Below, piece after piece: positions 24,711 to 33,615 of a stretch of 49,070 bases of DNA. The translations under genes were made by a program, and so were the position numbers. The stretch is from Candidatus Onthomonas avicola (GTDB lineage: Bacteria > Bacillota > Clostridia > Oscillospirales > Oscillospiraceae): the NCBI GenBank assembly GCA_018710845.1, contig DVJB01000016.1:1-49070 (forward strand), written 5' to 3'. Position 1 is the stretch's first letter. Each line of letters starts with the position of its first letter. The notes below the pieces were generated by a model. The model ran no database searches and was not told the origin of the DNA. It saw nothing but the letters and a program-made list of their open reading frames with translations.

Positions 24711-25024
24711 ATATGGGCCGGGAGAGCGAGCTGGCGCTGGACCTGCGCCAGACCAATCCGTCCGCCCTGCTGACCGCGGCGGGCAATGGGTGCTGCATGG
24801 GAATCTGCCTGTACAATGCGGCGGAATTTTCCGCTCCCGGCGTACACGACGATCAGGAGGGCTTCTTCGTGCTTGAGGGCAGCGGAGAGGCGGAGCTGGA
24901 CGGTGAACGGCTGCCCGTACAGGCCGGCACGGCGCTGATTCTTCCGCCCGGCGTGCGTCACAGCTTTCGCCGGCATCCGAATGTCCCATACCTGAAGGTG
25001 CTGTGGTTCCATGCGGCGCCTTGA
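24701..25024 (+). CDS. Small cupin-domain protein
   Basis: This 107-residue single-domain cupin has motif 1 from about residue 50 (GVHDDQEGFFVLEGSGEAEL) and motif 2 from about residue 80 (ILPPGVRHSF). Motif 1 has one His and a Glu, so metal binding is possible but reduced relative to oxygenase-type cupins. It could be a sugar isomerase, an epimerase or a binding subunit for the TIM barrel, whose stop codon it overlaps. The start ATG 24701 follows GAGGAGG. A second ATG at 24707 cannot be excluded. The function is not identifiable from sequence. Confidence 0.8.
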   Translation: MRMNMGRESELALDLRQTNPSALLTAAGNGCCMGICLYNAAEFSAPGVHDDQEGFFVLEGSGEAELDGERLPVQAGTALILPPGVRHSFRRHPNVPYLKVLWFHAAP

Positions 25025-25108
25025 CCGTTCCGACCGACAGGAGAAAACGCGCGCCGGCCGGTGCGCCCGGCGTAGTTTTGATCACCAAAATGAAAAGGAG
25101 AGACGAAC

Positions 25109-26449
25109 ATGAAAAAATGGATCGCCCTTATTCTCGCGCTTTGCCTGCTTGTGTGCGCACTGGCCGGCTGCGCCCCGGAACAGCAAGCTGACACCCAGGA
25201 AGACACCGGAACGACAACGGAGGAAACGCAGGAGCCCGCCGATGAGACCCCCGCGGAGACGGAGGAGAGCACAGGCGGCGAGACGCCGGAGCTGCTGGTG
25301 GCCCGCTGGGCCGGCGCTACCGCGGACTATCAGAAAGAGCAGGTCCGGTCCTATACCGAGGCCAACGTGACCATCGACGACGTGGACTACAGCAGCCTGA
25401 AGGAGCGCGAGATCCTCTCGTTCCAGTCCGCCCCCGGGACGGAGGGCAACTATGACGTGGTGTGGGTCAACAGCGCCTGGATCACGGAGTATATAGAGGC
25501 CGGATATCTGATGTCCATCAACGACCTGGCAGAGACCGCCGGCGTGGATCTGAGCATCTATGACGAGGGCCTGATGTCCAGCGTGACCCATGACGGGGAG
25601 ATCTATGGCATCCCGACCTTCCTGCAGTGCATTATCTGCGCCTATGACACCGCCGCCTTTGATGAGATGGGCCTCTCCGTTCCCACGAACTATAGCGAGC
25701 TGGTCGAGGTCTCCGCGGCGCTGAAGGAGGCCGGCGACGGGCTGGCCATGCCCGCCTCCCAGGCCAACGGGGCGTATACCGTCTGGAGCCAGCTCCTCTT
25801 CTCGCAGGGGGCGTCCCTGGTGGAGGACGGCGCCCTGACGCTCACCTCCGACGCGTCTGTGGCCGCGACGGAGCGCTATCAGGAGCTGGCGCAGTACGCG
25901 GCTGACGGCTCGCTCGGCTGGGCGCACGAGGGCGTGTTCCAGGCGCTGCAGTCCGGGGCCTCCTCTCTGGGCCTGATGATGTCCGGCAACTGCTCCAACC
26001 TGCACGACGAGAGCGCCTCGCTGATCGCGGACACGGTGGGATACTTCCCCTTCTACGGCTATGAGGATACGGCTGCGGCCAACCAGACCTACTGGGTGTG
26101 GGCCATTCCGGCCAACTGCGACAATCCCCAGGCGGCCTTCGACTTTATCAGCTGGCTGTGCAGCTACGAGGTGGAGAAGCAGTCCTCCCTGGACATGTAC
26201 ACCATCAGCGCCATCACGGCCCTGGCGGAGGACGAGGAGCTGCTGGAGACGGTTCCCTTTGCCGCCATCGTCATGGATGAGTTCGCCGATGGCCAACCAG
26301 ATCCGCAGAACGCGAACTTTGACGCACTGAAGACGGATTTGAGCGTGGCGCTCTCTGAGGTGGCGCTGAACGCGGCCTCCGGAGGGTCCGACATTGCCGG
26401 GCTGCTGGGCGGCCTGCAGGAACAATACGGCGGCTTGGACTGGAGCTGA
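25109..26449 (+). CDS. ABC transporter sugar-binding lipoprotein
   Basis: This 446-residue extracellular solute-binding protein of the family-1 (MalE-like) type has a lipoprotein signal peptide, with hydrophobic residues 4-19 and lipobox LAGC (Cys21). A Thr/Glu-rich linker of about 40 residues follows, then the binding domain (YDVVWVNSAWITEYIEAGYL, GEIYGIPTF). It delivers substrate to the two permeases that follow. The 84-nt gap before it holds a GC hairpin (arms CGCCGG 25052-25057 and CCGGCG 25067-25072, then TAGTTTTG). Another hairpin with a T tract follows the gene, which may raise its expression relative to the permeases. Ribosome binding site AAAAGGAG precedes ATG 25109. Confidence 0.92.
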   Translation: MKKWIALILALCLLVCALAGCAPEQQADTQEDTGTTTEETQEPADETPAETEESTGGETPELLVARWAGATADYQKEQVRSYTEANVTIDDVDYSSLKEREILSFQSAPGTEGNYDVVWVNSAWITEYIEAGYLMSINDLAETAGVDLSIYDEGLMSSVTHDGEIYGIPTFLQCIICAYDTAAFDEMGLSVPTNYSELVEVSAALKEAGDGLAMPASQANGAYTVWSQLLFSQGASLVEDGALTLTSDASVAATERYQELAQYAADGSLGWAHEGVFQALQSGASSLGLMMSGNCSNLHDESASLIADTVGYFPFYGYEDTAAANQTYWVWAIPANCDNPQAAFDFISWLCSYEVEKQSSLDMYTISAITALAEDEELLETVPFAAIVMDEFADGQPDPQNANFDALKTDLSVALSEVALNAASGGSDIAGLLGGLQEQYGGLDWS

Positions 26450-26484
26450 TAGCGGCACACACTGAGCCGGACGAAACCAGAGGT

Positions 26485-26519
26485 GATGGCAGGTGTCCGC
26501 GCGGCATCTGCCATCTTTT
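26485..26519 (+). terminator. Intercistronic hairpin / attenuator after the binding-protein gene
   Basis: The arms GATGGCAGGTG (26485-26495) and CATCTGCCATC (26505-26515) form an 11-bp stem with one G-U pair, followed by TTTTA. The position between binding protein and permease is classic for partial termination or 3' end protection. Confidence 0.7.
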
Positions 26520-26545
26520 ACTACTTGCAAATGAGGGGGATGACT

Positions 26546-27460
26546 ATGAAACGATCGCTCAGTCATCGGCTGGAAAAAGGGGACCTGCTGCCCGCGCTGC
26601 TGATCCTTCCGGCGTTGCTGCTGGTATTTTGCATCATCATTATTCCCATGTGCTACGGACTGATCGTCAGCCTGTTTGATTACAATTTGGGAGATACGCT
26701 CAGCGCGGAAAACTTTGTCGGGCTTGGCAACTATATCCGCGCCTTTCAGGACAGGACTGTCTGGAAAGCTCTTTTGAACACGCTCCTCTTTGCCGTCGGC
26801 TGCATTGCCGGAGACCTGTTTTTCGGCACGGTGATCGCCATCCTGCTCTACCGGCTGCGCGAGAGCGTCTCGCGGATTCTCCGCCCGTTTGTCATCATGC
26901 CGCTGCTGGTCGCGCCGGTGGTGGCCAGCCTGATGTGGTCGTATTTCTTTGACGCCAACGGAATTATCTACTGGCTGCTGGAATTTGTCGGCGTCACCTA
27001 TGCTGACTTTCCCGGCATCTCCGGCACGGGCACGGCGCTGCTGTGCTGCATCATCGTCCACTGGTGGCAGAGCGTGCCCTTCGTGGTCATCGTGCTGACG
27101 GCCGGACTGCTGTCCATCTCAAACGATCTATATGAGGCCGCCCAATGTGACGGCATCAATCTGATACAGACGCTGTGGCACATCACGCTCCCGCTGCTCA
27201 AGAGCGTCTATATCACTATCTTTTTGATTACCGGCGTGGACACCATCAAATCGCTGGATATCATCTATGCCCTGACCAAGGGAGGGCCGAACAACGCGTC
27301 CATGACGCTCAACCTCTATGCCTATCAGCAGGCGTTCAGCTATGTGGATATGAGCTATTCCATGGCGCTGGCGATCATCACCATGGTGGTTGCCCTGGTC
27401 TGCTGCGGCCTGCCCTATGTCCGATACACCATGCGCAAGAGTGAGGAGGGTTCCGTATGA
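26546..27460 (+). CDS. ABC sugar transporter permease (MalF type)
   Basis: This 304-residue inner membrane permease has six predicted transmembrane helices. The cytoplasmic EAA loop is EAAQCDGINLIQTLWHITLP near residues 205-225, the docking site for the ATPase. I choose ATG 26546 because AGGGGGA lies 5 nt upstream. Earlier in-frame ATGs at 26531 and 26540 overlap that site. It overlaps the next permease gene by 4 nt (ATGA). It pairs with the lipoprotein at 25109 for import of a glycoside or oligosaccharide. Confidence 0.92.
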   Translation: MKRSLSHRLEKGDLLPALLILPALLLVFCIIIIPMCYGLIVSLFDYNLGDTLSAENFVGLGNYIRAFQDRTVWKALLNTLLFAVGCIAGDLFFGTVIAILLYRLRESVSRILRPFVIMPLLVAPVVASLMWSYFFDANGIIYWLLEFVGVTYADFPGISGTGTALLCCIIVHWWQSVPFVVIVLTAGLLSISNDLYEAAQCDGINLIQTLWHITLPLLKSVYITIFLITGVDTIKSLDIIYALTKGGPNNASMTLNLYAYQQAFSYVDMSYSMALAIITMVVALVCCGLPYVRYTMRKSEEGSV

Positions 27461-28287
27461 GACAAAAGGTGGCCTGGTATTGGACGGTCCTGGAGCGGGT
27501 GCTGCTGATTTTGGCCCTGATCTTTGCGGTTGCCCCGGTCCTGATTATCCTGACCAATTCCCTGAAGACGGGCGTGGAGGCCTTTCAGATTCCGCCGTCT
27601 CTCATCTTTACGCCCACGCTGGAGAACTATCAGTACCTGCTGGAAAATGACAACTTCGGCCGGTATTTCATCAACTCTGCCATCATCGCAATTTCCTCGA
27701 CCGCCATTGTCATCACCTTTGGCACGCTGGCGGCGTATGGACTGCGTCTGTTCCGCTCCCGGATGGGGCGGCGGATCTCCAATCTGCTGCTGGTAGGGCG
27801 CACGGTGCCCACGATCACCATCCTGATCCCGATGTATGTTCTCTTCAACCGCGCCGGGCTGACTGGCTCGCACATCGCGGTCATCCTGGCCCATGCGGCC
27901 TCGACGATGCCCTTTATCACCTGGCTGATTGCCGGCTTCATGCAGGACCTGCCGGAGGAGCTGATCGACGCGGCCACAGTGGACGGCTGCGGCCGGATGC
28001 AGACGCTCTGGCACATCCTCTTCCCCATCCTGAAGCCGGCCATCGTCTCGGCGCTCATCCTGGCCATGCAGTATTCCTGGAATGAGTTCCTGTTCTCGCA
28101 GTCGCTGACGAACATGTCCACCTACACCATCACGGTCGGGGTGGCCCGCTACACCGGCGGCATGGTGGTCAACTACGGCCGGGTCGGCGCGGTGGCGTGC
28201 ATCTCGTTTGTCCCGATCATGCTGGTGGGCTTCTTCACCCAGAAATACCTGGTCTCCGGCATGACGGCCGGCGCCGTGAAGGGATGA
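27457..28287 (+). CDS. ABC sugar transporter permease (MalG type)
   Basis: This 276-residue permease of CUT1 type has six predicted membrane helices. The EAA-type loop is ELIDAATVDGCGRMQTLWHI, followed by LFPILKP. The C-terminus, LVSGMTAGAVKG, is characteristic of MalG relatives. Translation is coupled to the previous permease by an ATGA overlap. No ATPase gene follows. As in many Firmicute CUT1 importers, a shared multitask ATPase (MsmX/MsmK type) encoded elsewhere is expected. Confidence 0.92.
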   Translation: MRQKVAWYWTVLERVLLILALIFAVAPVLIILTNSLKTGVEAFQIPPSLIFTPTLENYQYLLENDNFGRYFINSAIIAISSTAIVITFGTLAAYGLRLFRSRMGRRISNLLLVGRTVPTITILIPMYVLFNRAGLTGSHIAVILAHAASTMPFITWLIAGFMQDLPEELIDAATVDGCGRMQTLWHILFPILKPAIVSALILAMQYSWNEFLFSQSLTNMSTYTITVGVARYTGGMVVNYGRVGAVACISFVPIMLVGFFTQKYLVSGMTAGAVKG

Positions 28288-28293
28288 GCGGAG

Positions 28294-29370
28294 ATGGGAG
28301 AGAAGAGACCTTTTCGCTGGGGGATGCTGGGAACCGGGCGGCATGCCCAGCGCATCGCCGACGGCATCCGTCTGACGGAGAACGCCGTCCTGTACGCCGC
28401 CGCCTCACACACCCCGGGGAAGGGCGAGCGGTTCTGCGCGGCAAACGGGGTGCCCCGCTGCTATGCCTCTTATGAGCAGCTGCTGCGCGATCCCGAGGTG
28501 GACGGGGTGTTTGTCGCCTCCACCAATCAGCTGCACTGTGAGCACACGAAGCTGGCGCTGCGGTGCGGCAAGCCGGTGGTCTGCGAAAAGCCGCTGGCCA
28601 TCAACCATCGCGAGGCGGAGGAGATGGCGGCCGCCGCACGGGAGAGCGGCGTGTTCCTCATGGAGGCGATGTGGAGCCGCTTCTTCCCCGCGGCAGTCCG
28701 GCTGCGGGAGCTGCTGGAGGCCGGCGTGATCGGCCGGGTGCAGATGGTTTCGGCCAACTACGGCTACCGCATCCCCGGCTATGACCTGAGTGACCCCACG
28801 TCGCGCATTTTTGACCCGCAGCGCGGCGGGGGCAGCCTGCTGGACGTGGGGGTCTATCCGCTCTATTTTGCCAGCATGGTTCTGGACGGAGCGCCCACCG
28901 GCGCGGCCGGCGCGATGTCCCCCACGCCGCTGGGAGTGGACGGCCACTGTGCCGCGGTGATCTCGTTTGAGCGCGGGGCGATCGCGGCGATCCTCTGCGG
29001 GATTGACGGGAACACCGATACCGACGCCTGCGTGTACGGCAGTGAGGGCTATATCCGCGTGCCGCGTTTTTATCACCCGGACACCCTGGAGATTCACGCC
29101 GACGGAAGACCGGTTGAGACCGTCCGCCTGCCGTTTGAGGGGGCCGGCTATCAGTTTGAACTGATGCGCGCGCAGGCGTGCATCGAGCAGGGATGGACCG
29201 AGTGCCCCGAGATGCCGCTGGAGGAGTCGCTGCGGCTGATCTCGGTCCTGGATGAGCTGAGAGGGGCATGGAACCTGCGGTATCCATTTGAGACGCAAGA
29301 GACAGGAGTATCTGACACGGAAGGGAGAGAAAACGGTGGACCGGACGAAAATTGTCATTCAGGGGCGTGA
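28294..29370 (+). CDS. Gfo/Idh/MocA-family oxidoreductase 2 (dihydrodiol dehydrogenase-like)
   Basis: This 358-residue NAD(P)-dependent oxidoreductase has a Rossmann motif WGMLGTGRHAQRIADGI, VVCEKPLAINHREAEEM as the EKP motif near residues 93-110, and FLMEAMWSRFFPA, typical of the dimeric dihydrodiol dehydrogenase/glucose-fructose oxidoreductase branch. GGGSLLDVGVYPLYFA holds the conserved tyrosine. Enzymes of this branch act on pyranoses, and some reduce 1,5-anhydrofructose. The start ATG 28294 follows the permease by 6 nt. The last 30 residues are Gly/Asn-rich and overlap the next gene by 35 nt. It differs clearly from oxidoreductase 1, so two separate redox steps are likely. Confidence 0.88.
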   Translation: MGEKRPFRWGMLGTGRHAQRIADGIRLTENAVLYAAASHTPGKGERFCAANGVPRCYASYEQLLRDPEVDGVFVASTNQLHCEHTKLALRCGKPVVCEKPLAINHREAEEMAAAARESGVFLMEAMWSRFFPAAVRLRELLEAGVIGRVQMVSANYGYRIPGYDLSDPTSRIFDPQRGGGSLLDVGVYPLYFASMVLDGAPTGAAGAMSPTPLGVDGHCAAVISFERGAIAAILCGIDGNTDTDACVYGSEGYIRVPRFYHPDTLEIHADGRPVETVRLPFEGAGYQFELMRAQACIEQGWTECPEMPLEESLRLISVLDELRGAWNLRYPFETQETGVSDTEGRENGGPDENCHSGA

Positions 29371-30337
29371 GCCCATCGAGATCAACCGGCTGATTCACGG
29401 CACACTGGCCTGTGACAGCGACCGGCAGGCGGAGGCGGACGCCCTGCTGGACGGGGTGCTGGCGCAGGGGTGCTATACCTTTGATACGGCGCATGGCTAC
29501 AGCGGCGGCCGGGGAGAAAAGGCGCTCGGCAATTGGATGAAAAAGCGCGGCAACCGCGGCGAGGTCTTTATTATCTCCAAGTGCTGCCACTACAACGAGT
29601 ATCGGCGGCGCCTGACGCCATATGATATCGGCAGCGACCTGCTCAATACGCTGGCCAAGCTGCAGAGCCCCTATGTGGACCTCTATATGCTGCATCAGGA
29701 TGATCCCGACGCGCCGGTCGGGCCGCTGGTGGAGGCTTTCTACGAGCATATCACAGCGGGCCGGATGCGCGCCTGGGGCGTGAGCAACTGGACCTGGCAG
29801 CGCGTGGAGGAGGCGATGAACTACGCCGCGCAGCATGACCTCATCCCCTGCGCTGCGGCGAGCTCCCACTACAGCCTGGCCGTGCAGTATGAAAAGGCGT
29901 GGGGCGGCTGCCCGTTTGGAGATGAGGGCGTGAGCGAGACGATCACAGGGGAGGATATGGCCGAGGCCCGGCGCTTTTTTGCGCAGACGCAGCTGCCGTT
30001 TTTCGCCTACTCCTCCCTGGGGCGCGGACTGCTCTCCGGCGCCTTTACGGCCGAGAAGCTGCGCGAACACCCGGAGTGCCTGGACCCCGCCGGGCGAAAG
30101 GCGTACTGTCACCCGCAGAATCTGGAGCGCCTGGAGCGCTGCGAGCGGCTGAGCCGGGAGAAGGGGTGCAGCGTCTCGCAGTTGGCGCTGGCCTGGATGC
30201 TGGCGCAGCCGATGAACCTGGCGCTGCTGGTGGGCGTGCGCACGCCGGAGGAGTACGCGGACGACGCGCGGGCCTTCTCCGTCTCGCTCACGCAGGCGGA
30301 GTGTGCCTGGCTGAACTTGGAATGTGACACGCTGTGA
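29336..30337 (+). CDS. Aldo/keto reductase
   Basis: This 333-residue (alpha/beta)8-barrel aldo/keto reductase has the complete catalytic tetrad Asp50 (FDTAHGY), Tyr55, Lys82 (IISKCCHY) and His120 (LYMLHQDD). It uses NAD(P)H to reduce an aldehyde or ketone, or runs in reverse. C-terminal VSQLALAWMLAQP and GVRTPEEY are cofactor-binding features. I choose GTG 29336 with AAGGGAGA 7 nt upstream; the earlier in-frame TTG at 29288 has no ribosome binding site. The gene overlaps the preceding one by 35 nt. It may act on the aldehyde product of a dehydratase-type GRE, which is inference. Confidence 0.9.
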   Translation: MDRTKIVIQGREPIEINRLIHGTLACDSDRQAEADALLDGVLAQGCYTFDTAHGYSGGRGEKALGNWMKKRGNRGEVFIISKCCHYNEYRRRLTPYDIGSDLLNTLAKLQSPYVDLYMLHQDDPDAPVGPLVEAFYEHITAGRMRAWGVSNWTWQRVEEAMNYAAQHDLIPCAAASSHYSLAVQYEKAWGGCPFGDEGVSETITGEDMAEARRFFAQTQLPFFAYSSLGRGLLSGAFTAEKLREHPECLDPAGRKAYCHPQNLERLERCERLSREKGCSVSQLALAWMLAQPMNLALLVGVRTPEEYADDARAFSVSLTQAECAWLNLECDTL

Positions 30338-30364
30338 CGGCCAGCGGAAAGGGGGATACATCTG

Positions 30365-32632
30365 ATGAACCAATACAAAGTGAAGCACCCGCGGGGGGAC
30401 CTGTCATTTGAGATCGCCTTTACCAAGGCGCACCGCGATGCCGTGCGGCAGTATGACCGGATTGAGCAGATCGAGGTGGCCTGCCGTCGGGCGCAGTACC
30501 CGGCCATCCTGCATCCGGTACAGGAGGAGGACGTCCTGGCCGGCCGGGTGGAGATGGGCTATGTCGGCTTCGGCATGGAGCACCAGACCGGCGGATTTGG
30601 ATTTTACTGCAACGAGAAAAAGCTGGTGGAGCTGCTGGAGACGCAGGCGGGGGATGCGAAGTATCGGGAGGATGTGCACGACCTGATCACCTATTGGAAG
30701 GGGCGAACCAGCAACCATATCCTCCTGTACAATACGCCGCCGGAGATCAAGCCGGCGCTGTTTTCCGACAACTGGCGCGAACTACCGCTGCCGGCCTCTC
30801 CCATTGTCCGCATCTCGGGCACCTATGTGAACTACGACAAGCTCTGCCGGATCGGGCTCAACGGCCTGGCGGAGGAGATCCGCGGCCATCTGCAGGCGGC
30901 GCAGCAGGAGGGCCGGGACACGGTGCTCTATCAGTGCATGCTCGACGAGCTGGAGCATATCTCGGAGGTCTGCCTGTGGTATGCCCGGCAGGTGGAGGAG
31001 CAGGCGCGGCAGGAGGGTGACCCCGTGCGCCGGAAAAAGCTGCAGCGGATGTGCGATGCCCTGAACGCCATCGCCTCCCGCGCGCCGCAGTCACTGCAGG
31101 AGGCGGCGCAGCTGGCGTGGATCTATACGATCATGACGCCGGCGACAGAATTTGGCCGGCTGGACGTGTATCTGGGCGACTTCTACTGCCACGACGTGGA
31201 CAACGGGATTTTGACGGAGGAGGAGGCCCTGGAGATCATCCAGTCGCTCTTCCGCCTGATGGACTCGCTGGACTGCGACACCACCGGGCGCCTGTTTGTC
31301 GGCGGCTACGGACGGCGCAATCCGGAAAACGCGGACCGGTTCTGCCTGACGGCGATCGAGGCCTGCCGGACGGTGCGCGAGATTCTGCCGCAGTTCAGCA
31401 TCCGCTTCAACCGTCAGACGCCCAAGGAGGTCTGGGACGCCTGCCTCAACTGCATCGAGGAGGGGCGGACCTACCCCATCCTGTACAACGACGACGTGTT
31501 GGTGGGCGATATGCAGAAGGCCTTCGGCGTGGACCGCGCGCTGGCGGAGCAGTACATGCCGCTGGGCTGCGGGGAGATTGAGTTTGACCACTACAGCTAC
31601 GGCACGCCGAGCGGGTCGCTCAACTGCCTGAAGATTCTGGAGCTGGCCATCCGGGGCGGCTATGAGCCGATGACCGGCTGGACACTCGGCGGAGACACGC
31701 CGCTGACCAAGCTGGTGGACTGCGCGAGCTTTGAGGAGTTTTATGACAGCTATAAGCGGCTGCTGACCTATTACATCCGCGCCCAGGCCAAATATCAGAA
31801 ATACCAGTATGAGAAGATCGGCACGATGCACCCCTTCCTGGAGGCCAGCATGCTCTATGACGGCTGCCTGGAGCGCGGCCGGGCGGTGTTTGACGGCGGG
31901 TGCTATCACTACGGCGGGACGCTGGAGAATTACGGCAACGTCAACGCGGCCAATTCCCTGGCGGCCATCAAGAAGGCGGTCTTTGAGGACCACAGCGTCA
32001 CCGCACAGGAGCTGGTAGAGGCGATGGACGCCAACTTCTATGGCTATGAGCGCGTGCGCAAGCGCCTGATGGACTGCCCGAAGTACGGCAACGACGATGA
32101 CTATGTGGACGCCATCTTTGTGGACCTCCACCTCTTTATCAGCCAGACCATCCGGGCGCAGGCCCCGCTGGTGGGACTGGACAGCTATCTGGGCGTGACC
32201 ATCAACAACGCCCAGAACACCACGCTGGGCCGCTGGGTGGGCGCCACGCCGGACGGGCGCAAGGCGGGGATGCCGATGGCCAACGCCAACAACCCCGCGC
32301 CGGGCACCGACCAGAACGGCCTGCCCGCCATGCTCAACTCCCTGCTGAAGCCGCCGCACGACGTGCACGCCGGGATGGTGCAGAACCTGCGCCTCTCCCG
32401 TGAGACCTTCTCGGAAAACCGGGAGAAGATTCACGGTCTGATTCAGAGCTACTTTGACCGCGGCGGGGCGCAGCTGATGATCTCCGTCGTCGGCCGGGAG
32501 GACCTGAAGCGGGCAATGGAGCACCCGGAGGACTACAAGGACCTGATTGTGCGCATCGGCGGGCTCTCCCAGCGGTTTGTCGCGCTGAACAAGGATGTGC
32601 AGCAGGAGATCTATGACCGGACAACCTACTGA
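30365..32632 (+). CDS. Glycyl radical enzyme 3 (paralogue of GRE1)
   Basis: This 755-residue glycyl radical enzyme is closely similar to GRE1 throughout. By eye well over half of residues agree, and both end in DVQQEIYDRTTY. The catalytic Cys402 and Glu404 lie in MPLGCGEIEFDHYS at exactly the same residue numbers. The radical loop is IVRIGGLSQRFVAL with Gly733, again GGLS rather than GYS. The region around residue 430-450 (YEPMTGWTLGGDTP) differs from GRE1, including a small insertion, which could alter the substrate pocket. The start ATG 30365 is preceded by AAAGGGGGA. Activase 3 overlaps the end by 20 nt, identical to the GRE1 arrangement. Confidence 0.9.
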   Translation: MNQYKVKHPRGDLSFEIAFTKAHRDAVRQYDRIEQIEVACRRAQYPAILHPVQEEDVLAGRVEMGYVGFGMEHQTGGFGFYCNEKKLVELLETQAGDAKYREDVHDLITYWKGRTSNHILLYNTPPEIKPALFSDNWRELPLPASPIVRISGTYVNYDKLCRIGLNGLAEEIRGHLQAAQQEGRDTVLYQCMLDELEHISEVCLWYARQVEEQARQEGDPVRRKKLQRMCDALNAIASRAPQSLQEAAQLAWIYTIMTPATEFGRLDVYLGDFYCHDVDNGILTEEEALEIIQSLFRLMDSLDCDTTGRLFVGGYGRRNPENADRFCLTAIEACRTVREILPQFSIRFNRQTPKEVWDACLNCIEEGRTYPILYNDDVLVGDMQKAFGVDRALAEQYMPLGCGEIEFDHYSYGTPSGSLNCLKILELAIRGGYEPMTGWTLGGDTPLTKLVDCASFEEFYDSYKRLLTYYIRAQAKYQKYQYEKIGTMHPFLEASMLYDGCLERGRAVFDGGCYHYGGTLENYGNVNAANSLAAIKKAVFEDHSVTAQELVEAMDANFYGYERVRKRLMDCPKYGNDDDYVDAIFVDLHLFISQTIRAQAPLVGLDSYLGVTINNAQNTTLGRWVGATPDGRKAGMPMANANNPAPGTDQNGLPAMLNSLLKPPHDVHAGMVQNLRLSRETFSENREKIHGLIQSYFDRGGAQLMISVVGREDLKRAMEHPEDYKDLIVRIGGLSQRFVALNKDVQQEIYDRTTY

Positions 32633-33581
32633 GACGGCGCGTGTGCGCGCGGGGATGATCTTTGACATCCAGCACCTTGCCGTGCGCGACGGTCCGGGCA
32701 TCCGGACGTCCATCTTTTTCAAGGGCTGCCCGCTGCGCTGCATCTGGTGCCACAATCCGGAGAGCTACCTGTCCCGGCCGCAGCTGTCGGTGGACGCGTC
32801 CCTCTGCACCGGATGCCTGGCCTGCACGCAGGTGTGTCCGACAGGCGCCCATACCGCCGCGCCGGACGCAGACGGGCGGATGGCGCACGTGGTCTGCCAT
32901 GACAAGTGCATCGCCTGTGGGCGCTGCCTGGACGTCTGCTGCTATGACGCGCTCCATCTGATCGGCCGGCGGCGCACGGTGGACGACCTGCTCGAGGCGA
33001 TCCGCCCGGACCTGCCCTACTATGCGATTCCGGACCGCGACGGGGAGCGGGGCGGCGTGACGGTCTCGGGCGGCGAGCCGATGGCGCAGTTCTTGTTCCT
33101 GAAAGAGCTGCTCACTGCACTGCATGAGCGGGGGATCCATACGGCTCTGGAGACCTGCGGCTATGCCCCGACCGGGGATTATCAGGAGATCGCGCCGCTG
33201 GTGGACCTCTTTCTGTTTGACTACAAAGCCACCGACCCGGAGGAGCACCGCCGTTTTACCGGCGTGGACAACCGTCTGATCGGGGAGAACCTGCGCATGC
33301 TCTCCGAGGCCGGCGCGCGGATTGTGCTGCGCCTGCCGCTGATACCGGGGGTCAATGACAGCGAGGAGCATCTCGCCGGCATCGCCTCGGTGCTCAACCG
33401 CCATGCGGGCATCTGCCGCGCGGAGATCATGGGATATCACACCCTCGGCCTGTCCAAATGCGAATCCATCGGCGTACAGGCGGCGCTGACCGGCATCGAG
33501 CCGGCCAGCGCGGAGCAAAAGCAACTCTGGCAGGAGAAGATTACGCACTACGGCGCCCAAAAGCCGGTGCGGATCGGCTGA
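32613..33581 (+). CDS. Glycyl radical enzyme activase 3 (radical SAM)
   Basis: This 322-residue activase resembles activase 1, with the SAM cluster at Cys39, Cys43 and Cys46 (FFKGCPLRCIWCHNPE). The double 4Fe-4S insert is CTGCLACTQVCP and CIACGRCLDVC, and GGVTVSGGEPMAQFLFL and VDLFLFDYKATDPEEH follow. It should activate GRE3 and perhaps also GRE1. The ATG at 32613 has AGGAG 5 nt upstream, inside the GRE3 coding end. An internal ATG at 32655 is an alternative that would remove 14 residues not conserved in activase 2. Confidence 0.93.
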   Translation: MTGQPTETARVRAGMIFDIQHLAVRDGPGIRTSIFFKGCPLRCIWCHNPESYLSRPQLSVDASLCTGCLACTQVCPTGAHTAAPDADGRMAHVVCHDKCIACGRCLDVCCYDALHLIGRRRTVDDLLEAIRPDLPYYAIPDRDGERGGVTVSGGEPMAQFLFLKELLTALHERGIHTALETCGYAPTGDYQEIAPLVDLFLFDYKATDPEEHRRFTGVDNRLIGENLRMLSEAGARIVLRLPLIPGVNDSEEHLAGIASVLNRHAGICRAEIMGYHTLGLSKCESIGVQAALTGIEPASAEQKQLWQEKITHYGAQKPVRIG

Positions 33582-33615
33582 CCCTGCTGCAATTGAAACG
33601 TGGGAGGAATCAGAG

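Noticed and set aside
23904-25024. TIM barrel and cupin as a true DgpB-DgpC C-glycoside eliminating complex
   Set aside because: The small partner is a cupin with HDDQEG and PPGVRHSF rather than the DgpB-type domain I would expect. The analogy is kept only as a hypothesis.
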